NCBI RefSeq assembly: GCF_020423045.1
Contig: NZ_CP081943.1
Span: forward strand, 682,001-746,000
From: Pseudomonas sp. MM213
GTDB taxonomy: Bacteria > Pseudomonadota > Gammaproteobacteria > Pseudomonadales > Pseudomonadaceae
Length of the DNA stretch: 64,000 nt
Direction of reading: 5' to 3'
The translations under genes were made by a program, and so were the position numbers. Shown in pieces: positions 17,619-26,457 of this stretch (position 1 is its first letter; the number at the start of each line of letters is the position of its first letter). The notes under the pieces are model-generated. The model saw only the letters and a program-made list of their open reading frames with translations. It did no database searches and was not told the origin of the DNA.

Positions 17619-18518
17619 ATGAAACAGCTGTTCAAGATTCTCAGCGCACTCGCCATTGCCGTCGGGCTGGCGGGTTGCATCGCTGCTCCCATCGAAATGA
17701 CGCCGCAAACCGAACAGCGTCTGCACGCGCAAGCACCGATCCGGTTTCTGCTGACGTTCGACGACGGTCCCAGCGCGTCGAGTTTCTGGAACCCGACGAT
17801 GACAATCCTCGACAGTCTCGCCACCAACCCGGTGCAGCCGAACCTCAAAGCGGTGTTCTTCGTGCAGACCGGCGCGCCACGGGCGGGCGACAGCGACATC
17901 GGCCGCGAGGTCATGCGCCGCGAGCATGCGGACGGGCAGATTCTCGGTTTCCATACGGCCACCCACTGGCACACCAATCACCGTTCTCTGAGCCCGGAAG
18001 AACTGGAACAGTCATTGACCAAAGGCAGTGCCGACATCGCCGCCATCACCGGCACGCCGCCGACCCTGGTACGGCCGCCGTTCTGGAACTACGACAAACG
18101 GGTTTTCGCCGCTTATCAAAAGCACGGTATGCACGTATTGCTGACCGACCTGAGCGCCAACGACGGCAAGATCTGGGGTTTCAACGCCAGCCCCCGACGC
18201 CGGTCCAGCATGTTGCGGCAGATGTCAGAGGTGCGTGAGCGCATCGCATTGGGTGAATTGCCGACGGTGGATGGGGTGATCCCGGTGGTGGTGACCTTCC
18301 ACGACCTCAATCGCTACACCGCCCGACATGCCCGCGAATACCTGCAAATCCTTCTCGACAGTGCGCAGGCGACCGGCGTGAAAACGGCGCAGAAGCCGTT
18401 TTACGATGATCAGGCCGAGCTGCAACGGGCGGCCATGGCGCGCACCGTTCGCGACAGTGCGCAACCGGTGAAATTGCCGGGGGTCTGGAACTGGATCTGG
18501 GACGGGGACGCTCATTGA
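17619..18518 (+). CDS. Polysaccharide deacetylase-family lipoprotein
   Basis: A 299-residue protein with a lipoprotein signal (ILSALAIAVGLAGC, Cys20). The NodB-type deacetylase motifs are TFDDGPS (catalytic base and metal Asp), HTATHWHTNH (metal His) and RPPFWNYD, with a late HDLN segment. It should remove acetyl groups from a carbohydrate in the periplasm, anchored to a membrane. Asp at residue 21 is absent (Ile follows the Cys), so outer-membrane sorting is likely. It is a single gene with a REP array immediately downstream. Confidence 0.87.
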   Translation: MKQLFKILSALAIAVGLAGCIAAPIEMTPQTEQRLHAQAPIRFLLTFDDGPSASSFWNPTMTILDSLATNPVQPNLKAVFFVQTGAPRAGDSDIGREVMRREHADGQILGFHTATHWHTNHRSLSPEELEQSLTKGSADIAAITGTPPTLVRPPFWNYDKRVFAAYQKHGMHVLLTDLSANDGKIWGFNASPRRRSSMLRQMSEVRERIALGELPTVDGVIPVVVTFHDLNRYTARHAREYLQILLDSAQATGVKTAQKPFYDDQAELQRAAMARTVRDSAQPVKLPGVWNWIWDGDAH

Positions 18519-18591
18519 ATGTTGATCCAAGTGAGAGCCGCATAACGTTCGCCGGCAGATGAATAACCGCAAATCCCGAACACCCCACAAT

Positions 18592-19514
18592 CTGTAGGAG
18601 CCGGCTTGCTGGCGATGGCGATCTCACGGACGCCATCGCCGGCAAGCCGGGCTCCTACAGGTTTTGCGTAAACCCTCAATCCCGAACACCCCCCACAATC
18701 TGTAGGAGCCGGCTTGCTGGCGATGGCGATTTCACGGACGCCATCGCCGGCAAGCCGGGCTCCTACAGGTTTTGCATAAACCCTCAATCCCGAACACCCC
18801 ACAATCTGTAGGAGCCGGCTTGCCGGCGATGGCGATCTCACGGGCGCCATCGCCGGCAAGCCGGACTTCTACAGGTTTTGCGTAAACTCTCAATCCCGAA
18901 CACCCCACAATCTGTAGGAGCCGGCTTGCCGGCGATGGCGATCTCACGGGCGCCATCGCCGGCAAGCCGGGCTCCTACAGGTTTTGCGTAAACCCTCAAT
19001 CCCGAACACCTCCACGATCTGTAGGAGCCGGCTTGCCGGCGATGGCGATCTCACGGGCGCCATCGCCAGCAAGCCGGGCTCCTACAGGTTTTGCGTGAAC
19101 CCTCAACCCCGAACACGCCCACGACCTGTAGGAGCCGGCTTGCTGGCGATGGCGATCTCACGGACGCCATCGCCGGCAAGCCGGGCTCCTACAGGTTTTG
19201 CGTGAACCCTCAATCCCGAACACCCCGACAATTTGTAGGAGCCGGCTTGCTGGCGATGGCAATTTCACGGGCGCCATCGCCGGCAAGCCGGGCTCCTACA
19301 GGTTTTGCGTAAACCCTCAATCCCGAACACCCCGACAATTTGTAGGAGCCTGCTTGCTGGCGATGGCGATCTCACGGACGCCATCGCCAGCAAGCCGGGC
19401 TCCTACAGGTTTTGCGTGAACCCTCAATCCCGAACACATCCACGATCTGTAGGAGCCGGCTTGCCGGCGATGGCAATCTCACTGACGCCATCGCCGGCAA
19501 GCCGTGCTCCTACA
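18592..19514. repeat. REP/BIME array D (nine pairs)
   Basis: Nine inverted REP pairs, period about 107 bp, with the linker TTTTGCGTAAACCCTCAATCC and CGAACACCCC. The last unit overlaps the end of catR and supplies its TAG stop. Confidence 0.96.
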
Positions 19515-20406
19515 AAGCGTTCAGCTGTTGCGGCGATAATTCATCAATCATCCGCAAGCAATGATTCAACCCTGGCGACACGTCGCCCACGCGTCGGCTG
19601 AGGATGATCGGCGAGGTCGCGTTGTCTTCCAGCAGCGGCGTGAAGCCGATGTCGTCGCGGTGCAGCAATTGCACCGAGGCCGGCACCAGGGTGACGCCGA
19701 TTCCTGCGCCCACCAGGCCGATGGCGGTTTGCAGTTCGTTGGTCCACTGTGCCACGTGAATGCTGACGCCATAGGACTCGAACAACCCGATCACATGGTC
19801 GGCGTAGCTGGGGCGCGGGTTGCCGGGGTACAGCACGAAAGGTTCCTTTGCCAGTTCGCGCAGGCTGATCGGCCCGGCCAGTAGCGGATGACCGGCGGGC
19901 AGGGCGGCGACCAGCCGGTCTTCGGTCAACACCGTCTGGATGATGGCCGGGTCGTCGATGCGGATGCGGCCGAAACCGATATCGATCCGCCCGGCCTTGA
20001 GCGCCTGCACCTGTTGCAGCGTGGTCATTTCCGAGAGTCCCAGTTCCAGCTCCAGAGGCTCGCCGCTGCGCAAGCGGCGAATCAGTTCCGGCAGCACGCC
20101 ATAGAGTGTCGACGGCGCAAAACCAATCCCTAGCCAGGTTTTTTCCCCCAGACCGATGCGTCGCGTGTTGTCGCAGACCTTGCCCAGTTGCTCCAGCAGG
20201 GCAGTGCTGTGTTCATGGAAAAACCGCCCGGCGTCGGTCAGTTTCAGCGGCCGTCCGCGATCCAGCAAAAGCACCCCGAGTTCATCCTCCAGTTGCTGAA
20301 TCTGTCGGCTCAGTGGCGGTTGGGCAATGTGCAGCAGTTCGGCGGCGCGGGTGAAGTTGAGGGTTTGAGCCAACACCTGAAAATACCGCAGGTGACGCAG
20401 TTCCAT
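19510..20406 (-). CDS. catR: LysR-type activator of the catechol operon
   Basis: A 298-residue LysR regulator beginning MELRHLRYFQVLAQTLNFTR, with the HTH AAELLHIAQPPLSRQIQQLE characteristic of CatR/BenM/ClcR. The effector domain would bind cis,cis-muconate. It is divergent from catB, the classic arrangement, with the operator in the 124-bp gap. The protein is slightly longer than typical CatR (about 289 residues); the final codons GCT TTG TAG run into a REP element, so the tail may be a replaced end. Confidence 0.93.
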   Translation of the reverse strand: MELRHLRYFQVLAQTLNFTRAAELLHIAQPPLSRQIQQLEDELGVLLLDRGRPLKLTDAGRFFHEHSTALLEQLGKVCDNTRRIGLGEKTWLGIGFAPSTLYGVLPELIRRLRSGEPLELELGLSEMTTLQQVQALKAGRIDIGFGRIRIDDPAIIQTVLTEDRLVAALPAGHPLLAGPISLRELAKEPFVLYPGNPRPSYADHVIGLFESYGVSIHVAQWTNELQTAIGLVGAGIGVTLVPASVQLLHRDDIGFTPLLEDNATSPIILSRRVGDVSPGLNHCLRMIDELSPQQLNAL

Positions 20407-20429
20407 GAGGCCTCCGCAAAGCAGTTTGC

Positions 20430-20444
20430 ATACCTTAAAGGTAT
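20430..20444. promoter_or_regulatory. CatR operator in the catR-catB gap
   Basis: ATACCTTAAAGGTAT is a palindrome of the form ATAC-N7-GTAT, the LysR box used by CatR/BenM/CbnR-type activators. It lies 24 bp from the catR start and 86 bp from the catB start. Confidence 0.75.
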
Positions 20445-20530
20445 CAAGTCAGACCAATTCTATATTGGCTTCCCGAAAAAAGCCGTACCAGAATCGGTTC
20501 CAGAACTTTAAGAACCTGACGGGTATCGAC

Positions 20531-21679
20531 ATGCTTGCAACTGCCATTGAATCGATCGAGACGATCATCGTCGATCTGCCGACCATCCGCCCGCACAAGC
20601 TGGCGATGCACACCATGCAGAACCAGACGCTGGTGATCATTCGCGTGCGCTGCGCCGATGGCATTGAAGGCATTGGCGAATCCACCACCATCGGTGGCCT
20701 GGCGTATGGCAATGAAAGCCCGGACAGCATCAAGACCAACATCGACCGGCACTTCGCGCCGCTGCTGCTGGGTCAGGACAGCGCCAACGTCAACGCTGCG
20801 ATGTTGCGCCTGGAGCGCAGCATCCGTGGCAACACCTTCGCCAAGTCAGGTATCGAAACCGCGTTGCTCGATGCCCAGGGCAAGCGCCTTGGCCTGCCGG
20901 TCAGCGAACTGCTGGGCGGCCGCGTTCGGGATGCGCTGCCAGTGGCCTGGACCCTGGCCAGCGGCGATACCGACAAGGACATCGCCGAAGCGGAAAAAAT
21001 GCTCGACCTGCGCCGCCATCGCATCTTCAAACTGAAAATCGGTGCCGGCGAAGTCAATCGCGATCTGGCCCACGTCATCGCGATCAAGAAAGCCCTCGGC
21101 GATCGCGCCAGCGTGCGGGTCGACGTCAATCAGGCCTGGGATGAAGCCGTCGCATTACGCGCCTGCCGGATTCTCGGCAGCAACGGCATCGACCTGATCG
21201 AGCAGCCGATCTCGCGCAATAACCGCTCGGGCATGGCGCGCCTGAACGCCATCAGCCCGGCACCGATCATGGCCGATGAATCCATCGAGTGTGTGGAAGA
21301 TGCGTTCAACCTGGCCCGTGAAGGTGCGGCTTCGGTGTTCGCCCTGAAGATTGCCAAGAACGGCGGCCCACGCGCCGTGCTGCGGACCGCCGCGATCGCC
21401 GAAGCGGCGGGCATCGGCCTGTACGGCGGCACCATGCTTGAAGGTGGTCTGGGCACCATGGCGTCGGCCCATGCCTTCGTCACGTTGAACAAACTGGCGT
21501 GGGACACCGAGCTGTTCGGCCCGCTGCTGTTGACCGAAGACATTCTCAGCGAGCCGCTGGTCTATCGCGATTTCGAGCTGCACGTGCCGAAAACCCCTGG
21601 GCTGGGCCTGAACCTCGATGAAGAACGCCTGGCGTTTTTCCGTCGCGACAAGACATCCACTGCCATTCATCAAGCCTGA
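20531..21679 (+). CDS. catB: Muconate cycloisomerase I
   Basis: A 382-residue enolase-superfamily enzyme that converts cis,cis-muconate to muconolactone. Numbering from the ATG at 20531, the catalytic residues fall at the canonical positions: KLK with Lys167/Lys169, metal ligands Asp198, Glu224 and Asp249, and Lys273. An in-frame extension upstream to 20405 covers the promoter and is rejected. It is the first gene of catBCA, activated by CatR. Confidence 0.97.
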   Translation: MLATAIESIETIIVDLPTIRPHKLAMHTMQNQTLVIIRVRCADGIEGIGESTTIGGLAYGNESPDSIKTNIDRHFAPLLLGQDSANVNAAMLRLERSIRGNTFAKSGIETALLDAQGKRLGLPVSELLGGRVRDALPVAWTLASGDTDKDIAEAEKMLDLRRHRIFKLKIGAGEVNRDLAHVIAIKKALGDRASVRVDVNQAWDEAVALRACRILGSNGIDLIEQPISRNNRSGMARLNAISPAPIMADESIECVEDAFNLAREGAASVFALKIAKNGGPRAVLRTAAIAEAAGIGLYGGTMLEGGLGTMASAHAFVTLNKLAWDTELFGPLLLTEDILSEPLVYRDFELHVPKTPGLGLNLDEERLAFFRRDKTSTAIHQA

Positions 21680-21689
21680 GGAGAGCATT

Positions 21690-21980
21690 ATGCTGTTCCA
21701 CGTAAAGATGACCGTGAATTTGCCGGTCGATATGAACCCCGAACGCGCCGCGCAGCTCAAGGCTGACGAAAAAGCCCTGGCCCAGCGTCTGCAGGATCAA
21801 GGCAAGTGGCGTCACCTGTGGCGCATTGCCGGGCTCTATGCCAATTACAGCGTGTTCGATGTCGACAGCGTTCAAGAGCTGCACGACTTGCTCATGCAAT
21901 TGCCGCTGTACCCGTACATGGCGATCGAAGTCACCGCGATGTGCCGGCATCCTTCTTCCATCCGCGAGGATGACCGCTGA
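21690..21980 (+). CDS. catC: Muconolactone delta-isomerase
   Basis: A 96-residue protein, MLFHVKMTVNLPVDMNPERA and onward, matching CatC in length and sequence. It isomerises muconolactone to 3-oxoadipate enol-lactone as a decamer in the cytoplasm. It starts 10 bp after the catB stop with ribosome site GAGGAGAG. Second gene of catBCA. Confidence 0.96.
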   Translation: MLFHVKMTVNLPVDMNPERAAQLKADEKALAQRLQDQGKWRHLWRIAGLYANYSVFDVDSVQELHDLLMQLPLYPYMAIEVTAMCRHPSSIREDDR

Positions 21981-22034
21981 ACCTGGCCTGTTCAGTTCGC
22001 CACGCTAATAATTACAAGATGAGGAACCCATAAA

Positions 22035-22964
22035 ATGAACGTAAAAATTTCCCACACTGCCAAAGCCCAGAAGTTTCTCGAAGAGGCCAGCGGCCTGCAC
22101 AACGATGCCGGCAATCCGCGCACCAAAGCGCTGATCTACCGCATCCTGCGTGATTCGGTGAACATCATCGAAGACCTCGCTGTGACCCCGGAAGAGTTCT
22201 GGAAAGCCGTCAACTACCTCAACGTGCTGGGTGCGCGCCAGGAGGCTGGGCTGGTGGTGGCCGGGTTGGGCCTGGAACACTACCTCGACCTGCTGATGGA
22301 CGCCGAAGACGAACAGGCCGGCAAGGCTGGCGGCACGCCGCGCACCATCGAAGGCCCGCTGTACGTGGCCGGTGCGCCGTTGTCCCAAGGTGAAGCGCGT
22401 CTCGATGATGGCGTCGATCCGGGTGTGACGCTGTTCATGCAGGGCCGTGTGTTCAATACCGCCGGCGAACCGTTGGCCGGTGCGATTGTGGATGTCTGGC
22501 ACGCCAATACCGGCGGCACTTATTCGTACTTCGATACCACGCAATCCGAATTCAACCTGCGTCGGCGCATCGTCACCGACGCCGAAGGTCGCTACCGCTT
22601 CCGCAGCATCGTGCCGTCGGGTTACGGCTGCCCGCCGGACGGTCCGACCCAGCAACTGCTCGATCAACTGGGCCGTCACGGCCAGCGTCCGGCGCACGTG
22701 CACTTCTTCATCTCGGCGGCGGATCATCGTCACCTGACCACCCAGATCAACCTCGACGGCGATCAATACCTGCACGACGATTTCGCCTACGCCACCCGTG
22801 ACGAGCTGATCGCGAAAATCACCTTCAGCGATGATCAACAACGCGCAGCGGCGCATGGCGTCAGCGGTCGTTTTGCCGAGATCGAATTCGATTTCACCTT
22901 GCAGTCGTCCGCCCAGCCGCAAGAGCAGCAGCGTCACGAGCGGGTTCGCGCGCTGGAGGATTGA
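22035..22964 (+). CDS. catA: Catechol 1,2-dioxygenase
   Basis: A 309-residue intradiol ring-cleavage dioxygenase. An N-terminal helical linker domain leads to the catalytic beta-sandwich. The Fe(III) ligands correspond to Tyr163 (GGTYSYFD), Tyr197 (SGYGCPPDG), His221 and His223 (RPAHVHFF). It turns catechol into cis,cis-muconate, the substrate of CatB and effector of CatR. It is the third gene of catBCA, 54 bp after catC, with ribosome site GATGAGGA. Confidence 0.97.
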   Translation: MNVKISHTAKAQKFLEEASGLHNDAGNPRTKALIYRILRDSVNIIEDLAVTPEEFWKAVNYLNVLGARQEAGLVVAGLGLEHYLDLLMDAEDEQAGKAGGTPRTIEGPLYVAGAPLSQGEARLDDGVDPGVTLFMQGRVFNTAGEPLAGAIVDVWHANTGGTYSYFDTTQSEFNLRRRIVTDAEGRYRFRSIVPSGYGCPPDGPTQQLLDQLGRHGQRPAHVHFFISAADHRHLTTQINLDGDQYLHDDFAYATRDELIAKITFSDDQQRAAAHGVSGRFAEIEFDFTLQSSAQPQEQQRHERVRALED

Positions 22965-23087
22965 TCACCCCGAGCGGCGGGACCTGGCCACGAGATAACC
23001 GACCGTTTATCTCGTGGCTTTCTGCGTTACCGTGGCGCAGCCCTAGAATGGCTCGACGCAACCTATAACAACAATGAGAGTGACCCG

Positions 23088-24047
23088 ATGATGCAAGCGC
23101 AACTGTTGAGTCAGCGCAGCTCCGTATTCGACCATGCCGACCCGTACGCGGTGTCGGGCTACGTCAATCAGCATGTCGGTAATCATTGCATCCTGATGCC
23201 GCGCGCCGGGCAACCTCTGGCCAGTCTCAATCATCGCAAGTTTGCCAGCCTCGACCTGTGCCGCATCAGCTATGGCGGCAGCGTGCGGGTCACCTCGGGC
23301 GCACTGGAAAGCATCTACCACCTGCAAGTGTTGCTGCGCGGCAACTGCCTGTGGCGCGGGCACGGTCAGGAACATTACTTCGCGCCTGGCGAGTTGCTGC
23401 TGATCAATCCCGACGATCCGGTGGACCTGACGTACTCTGACGATTGCGAAAAATTCATCCTCAAAGTTCCCACAACGTTGCTTGAGTCCGTGTGCGACGA
23501 GCAGCGCTGGCGCTATCCGGGGCAGGGCGTGCGGTTTCTGGAGAACCGTTACCAGCTCAATGAACTGGAAGGGTTTGTCGGGCTGCTGGCAATGATTTGC
23601 CAGGAGGCCGAGGCCACCGAGCAGATTCCCAAGGTGCAGGAGCATTACGCACAGATCATCGTCAGCAAGATGCTCAGCCTGATGCAGACCAACGTCAGCC
23701 GAATCAACCTCGGCTCACAGACGGCCACGTTCGAGGTGATTGCCGACTACATCGCACGCCACCTCAAGCAGGACATCGACAGTGAAGAACTGGCGCGTCA
23801 GGCACGGATGAGCCTGCGTTCACTGTATGGCTTGTTCGAGCGCAACGCCGGCACCACGCCGAAAAACTACATCCGGCAGAAACGTCTGGAGCGTATCAAT
23901 GCCTGTTTGAGCGACCCGACCTGTAATGTACGTAACGTGACGGAAGTGGCGATGGATTATGGGTTTCTGCATTTGGGGCGGTTTTCGGATAACTATCGTA
24001 AGCAGTTTGGGGAATTGCCGTCGGATACGTTGAAGCGGCGGGATTGA
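23088..24047 (+). CDS. benR: AraC/XylS-family activator of the benzoate operon
   Basis: A 319-residue protein with an N-terminal ligand domain (SISYGG/VTSGALESIYHLQ region) and a C-terminal double HTH (DIDSEELARQARMSLRSLYG, then VTEVAMDYGFLHLGRFSDNY). It is colinear with BenR and XylS, which activate benABCD with benzoate as effector. A matching pair of BenR half-site repeats lies before benA at 27021-27056. Two adjacent ATG codons at 23088 and 23091 are both possible starts. Here benR is separated from benA by a 3-kb type VI island, which is not the usual arrangement. Confidence 0.94.
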   Translation: MMQAQLLSQRSSVFDHADPYAVSGYVNQHVGNHCILMPRAGQPLASLNHRKFASLDLCRISYGGSVRVTSGALESIYHLQVLLRGNCLWRGHGQEHYFAPGELLLINPDDPVDLTYSDDCEKFILKVPTTLLESVCDEQRWRYPGQGVRFLENRYQLNELEGFVGLLAMICQEAEATEQIPKVQEHYAQIIVSKMLSLMQTNVSRINLGSQTATFEVIADYIARHLKQDIDSEELARQARMSLRSLYGLFERNAGTTPKNYIRQKRLERINACLSDPTCNVRNVTEVAMDYGFLHLGRFSDNYRKQFGELPSDTLKRRD

Positions 24048-24081
24048 GTCGTCTGAAAAGGTATTTCAAAGACAGGATATT

Positions 24082-24468
24082 TCATATCAGTCCGAGTTCA
24101 GCGACTCCGACGAGGGCGCACATCACGATAAAAAATGTCCAGCCGAGCCAATACAAGGTGATCAAAACTCTTCTCAGGCCCGTAGGAAAGTTCTTCATAT
24201 CATCTGTACTGGCGCCTCCGTAACGTAGAGCGAGCTGAGGCGTAGCGAATACGCACATTATTTCTCCCATCAAAGATAAAATCCCCCAAGGGCCACCGTT
24301 TCTCAAGAATGCACTACTAGTAACTGCACGGCAGTTCTTCAGATGGTTTAGCATAAAATCCATTTTGGTATAGGCGAGGAAAAGTACTGTTCCGATAAAT
24401 ATAAACCCTCATCCGAAGTTGAATAATCCTATGGCTAAGTATACTTTTTCAGCTGTATTAAGGCTCAC
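24082..24468 (-). pseudogene. Degenerate copy of the T6SS immunity gene (in-frame stop)
   Basis: Reading leftward from a GTG at 24468 gives MSLNTAEKVYLAIGLFNFG, then TGA (24411-24409), then GFIFIGTVLFLAYTKMDFML and on to 24082. This aligns end to end with the intact immunity protein at 24614-24997 (shared YTKMDF/HTKMDF, HLKNC, GG-WG, three hydrophobic segments). The stop at codon 20 interrupts the first membrane helix. An internal ATG could still give a 93-residue fragment. The surrounding DNA is A+T-rich compared with the ben/cat genes, consistent with acquired sequence. Confidence 0.72.
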
Positions 24469-24613
24469 TTGATAATCTCGTAAATGTCTTCGTTGTTTAA
24501 TGCGTAGATTAATTTAAAGCTAGGCTCAATGGGTCGGCTTGCAACTGGGTTGCCTGTCGATCCGCATTGAAAGTGCCCTAGGGGACTAGGTTTTCATCTG
24601 CATAATGGACTCG

Positions 24614-24997
24614 CTAATAGAACAGTCCAGAACTGTCGATCGAAACCAGTAAAATCATTGTCGTCATGAGCCCAAGTGCACTCCAGTGCATGATGATTAA
24701 CTTACGTTTCAGTGGTTTTGGAAAAGCTTGTAAGTCATCCAGGCTAAGTTCACCTCTTTTAAGATAAAACCCAGGGAAAGTGATGATTCCGGAAATTCCT
24801 CCTATAAGCATCAGTTTTCCCCAGGCACCACCGTGCCTAAGTGGCGAGCGAGCCCTTATGGCCTTGCAGTTCTTCAAGTGTTCTAGAATAAAATCCATTT
24901 TGGTGTGTGCCAAGTGCAGCGTTACGCCTATCCAAATATATATGCAGATGATAACTAGGCCGCACGAATAGCCGATAAATTGTTCGCTAGGGCTCAT
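24614..24997 (-). CDS. Probable T6SS immunity protein, three-helix membrane protein
   Basis: A 127-residue protein with three hydrophobic segments: residues about 7-28 (IGYSCGLVIICIYIWIGVTL), about 62-78 (LMLIGGISGIITFPGFY) and about 103-122 (HWSALGLMTTMILLVSI). Its ATG overlaps the stop of the effector gene (ATGA at 24997-24994), so it is translationally coupled, the usual toxin-immunity layout. A membrane immunity protein fits a pore-forming toxin acting at the inner membrane. I know no named family; the role is inferred from position, topology and a neighbouring diverged copy. Confidence 0.68.
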   Translation of the reverse strand: MSPSEQFIGYSCGLVIICIYIWIGVTLHLAHTKMDFILEHLKNCKAIRARSPLRHGGAWGKLMLIGGISGIITFPGFYLKRGELSLDDLQAFPKPLKRKLIIMHWSALGLMTTMILLVSIDSSGLFY

Positions 24998-26457
24998 TTT
25001 GTATTCACGTATATTACTTTTCCTATTATCTCTCCGGTTTTTCCACCGTAAAGTCCTCCAGCAAAAGATCCGGCTCCTACCACTAATAGTCCGCACGCAA
25101 GAGTAGCCGTCCCGCCAGTCGGCACGGCTAACGCCGCACATATCCAGCCTGCGGAACCAGTCGTAATGCCTGAAATCAGAGCCCCACCAGCAACTCCACC
25201 AATAAAGCCACCAGCCTCAGTAAATTTGACCTCCTCACAGGCTTCTAAGCTGTCCTTGGCACAAACACCCTGAACCTTGATCACTGACGCTCCACCACCC
25301 ACCGCTGTACCAACCCAACCACCATATTTGACGTACTTCGCCGCTTTGGAAACGGCTTCAATATGCGTGGCATAACCGGGAATCTGCCCAATGGCACCGG
25401 CTTTTCTCCAACGATGAACAAGGCTTTTAGTCGATAGGCCCAACACGCTTTTCAGATTGGGATGATCCGGAAAGCCAATGCTCTTTTTAGTCAGTTTGGT
25501 GAGTTGGGTATCCAGCTGAGTCAGCAGGCGTTTGCGCTCGGCATAGAAATCGGGAGAGTTGAGGTGACCGTTTGCCTGAAACGTTTTTGTGTGCAACTTA
25601 TCGATGTCGCGCAAAATCTCCTCCACGTCTTTCAGGTTCTTCGAGAACATCGCCAGCCCTGCACTGGCCCCGAGTGACCCTTTGGAGATAAAGAACGCAA
25701 TCTCGTCATAGTGCCGCGCCATGAAATCGGCCTCTTCCGAACTGAGAGGCTCCAGGGCTCTATTTACATTGCCCGCCGCTTCCATCAACAACGCTTCTTC
25801 GAAAGTACAAAGATGATTATTCGGATCGCTGAGAACAATCATCGTCCCGGCCTTTACCTGATCCAGATTCGGATTCAGGACCTTGAATTTGGCGATGGCG
25901 GCGGGGGAGGCTGACGTGAATAGTCGGGCTTCCAGTTTGTCAGCCGTCGTACTTCTGGGGACGACGTAGAACCCGGGTTCTTCTTGTGCGACTTGCGCGG
26001 GCCATTGTTCTTGAGGGAAAAATTTCAGGTCTGGAGCTGGATGCGGCGAAGCGGCTGCCGCCAATTGGCGGGGCGAGTTCGTGCCCGTGGACTTGAGATT
26101 CTGCGCATGTACAAAGCGCAATAAACGTTCCGGGTCAGGTTTCAATGAAGGCTGTGTGAGCATTGAGGTCGGGATTCTTTTTACCCGTTCAGTTACCGCG
26201 CCCTGAGTTTTTTGCGTGATGGCTTGTGACTGGATAAGCAAGTTGTGCTGTTCTTGTGCAAGCGCCTGTAAGCCTTGCTTTGGCGTTGTTTTGCCCTGCG
26301 CGACATCGTCCGCAACGCGCTTTGCATAAAAGGCGACTTCCCGATTGAACTGCTCACGCAACAGGCGTTGAGCCAGATGACGCGCGCCGAGCGTGCGGGC
26401 CTGTCCCGCCAGTTTGCCCGCCGCGCTGTTAACGTCCCACTGTTCATGGGGATTCAT
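24994..26457 (-). CDS. Putative type VI secretion effector, LysM-like plus glycine-zipper C-terminus
   Basis: A 487-residue protein starting MNPHEQWDVNSAAGKLAGQA. Residues 1-110 are a charged, alpha-helical region. A short LysM-like segment lies near residues 190-220 (FKVLNPNLDQVKAGTMIVLS). A helical middle is followed by a C-terminal third dominated by Gly/Ala hydrophobic stretches (YGGWVGTAVGGGAS, GGFIGGVAGGALISG, GAGSFAGGLYGGKTGEIIG). Glycine zippers of this kind occur in membrane-inserting toxins such as Tse4-type effectors. The start at 26457 overlaps the hcp stop (ATGA), placing it in an hcp-effector-immunity operon. Effector identity is inferred. Confidence 0.68.
   Translation of the reverse strand: MNPHEQWDVNSAAGKLAGQARTLGARHLAQRLLREQFNREVAFYAKRVADDVAQGKTTPKQGLQALAQEQHNLLIQSQAITQKTQGAVTERVKRIPTSMLTQPSLKPDPERLLRFVHAQNLKSTGTNSPRQLAAAASPHPAPDLKFFPQEQWPAQVAQEEPGFYVVPRSTTADKLEARLFTSASPAAIAKFKVLNPNLDQVKAGTMIVLSDPNNHLCTFEEALLMEAAGNVNRALEPLSSEEADFMARHYDEIAFFISKGSLGASAGLAMFSKNLKDVEEILRDIDKLHTKTFQANGHLNSPDFYAERKRLLTQLDTQLTKLTKKSIGFPDHPNLKSVLGLSTKSLVHRWRKAGAIGQIPGYATHIEAVSKAAKYVKYGGWVGTAVGGGASVIKVQGVCAKDSLEACEEVKFTEAGGFIGGVAGGALISGITTGSAGWICAALAVPTGGTATLACGLLVVGAGSFAGGLYGGKTGEIIGKVIYVNTK

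Noticed and set aside
24082..24363. Treating the 93-residue frame as a normal intact gene
   Set aside because: Homology to the intact immunity protein continues upstream across an in-frame TGA to a GTG, so the short frame is the remnant of a longer gene.
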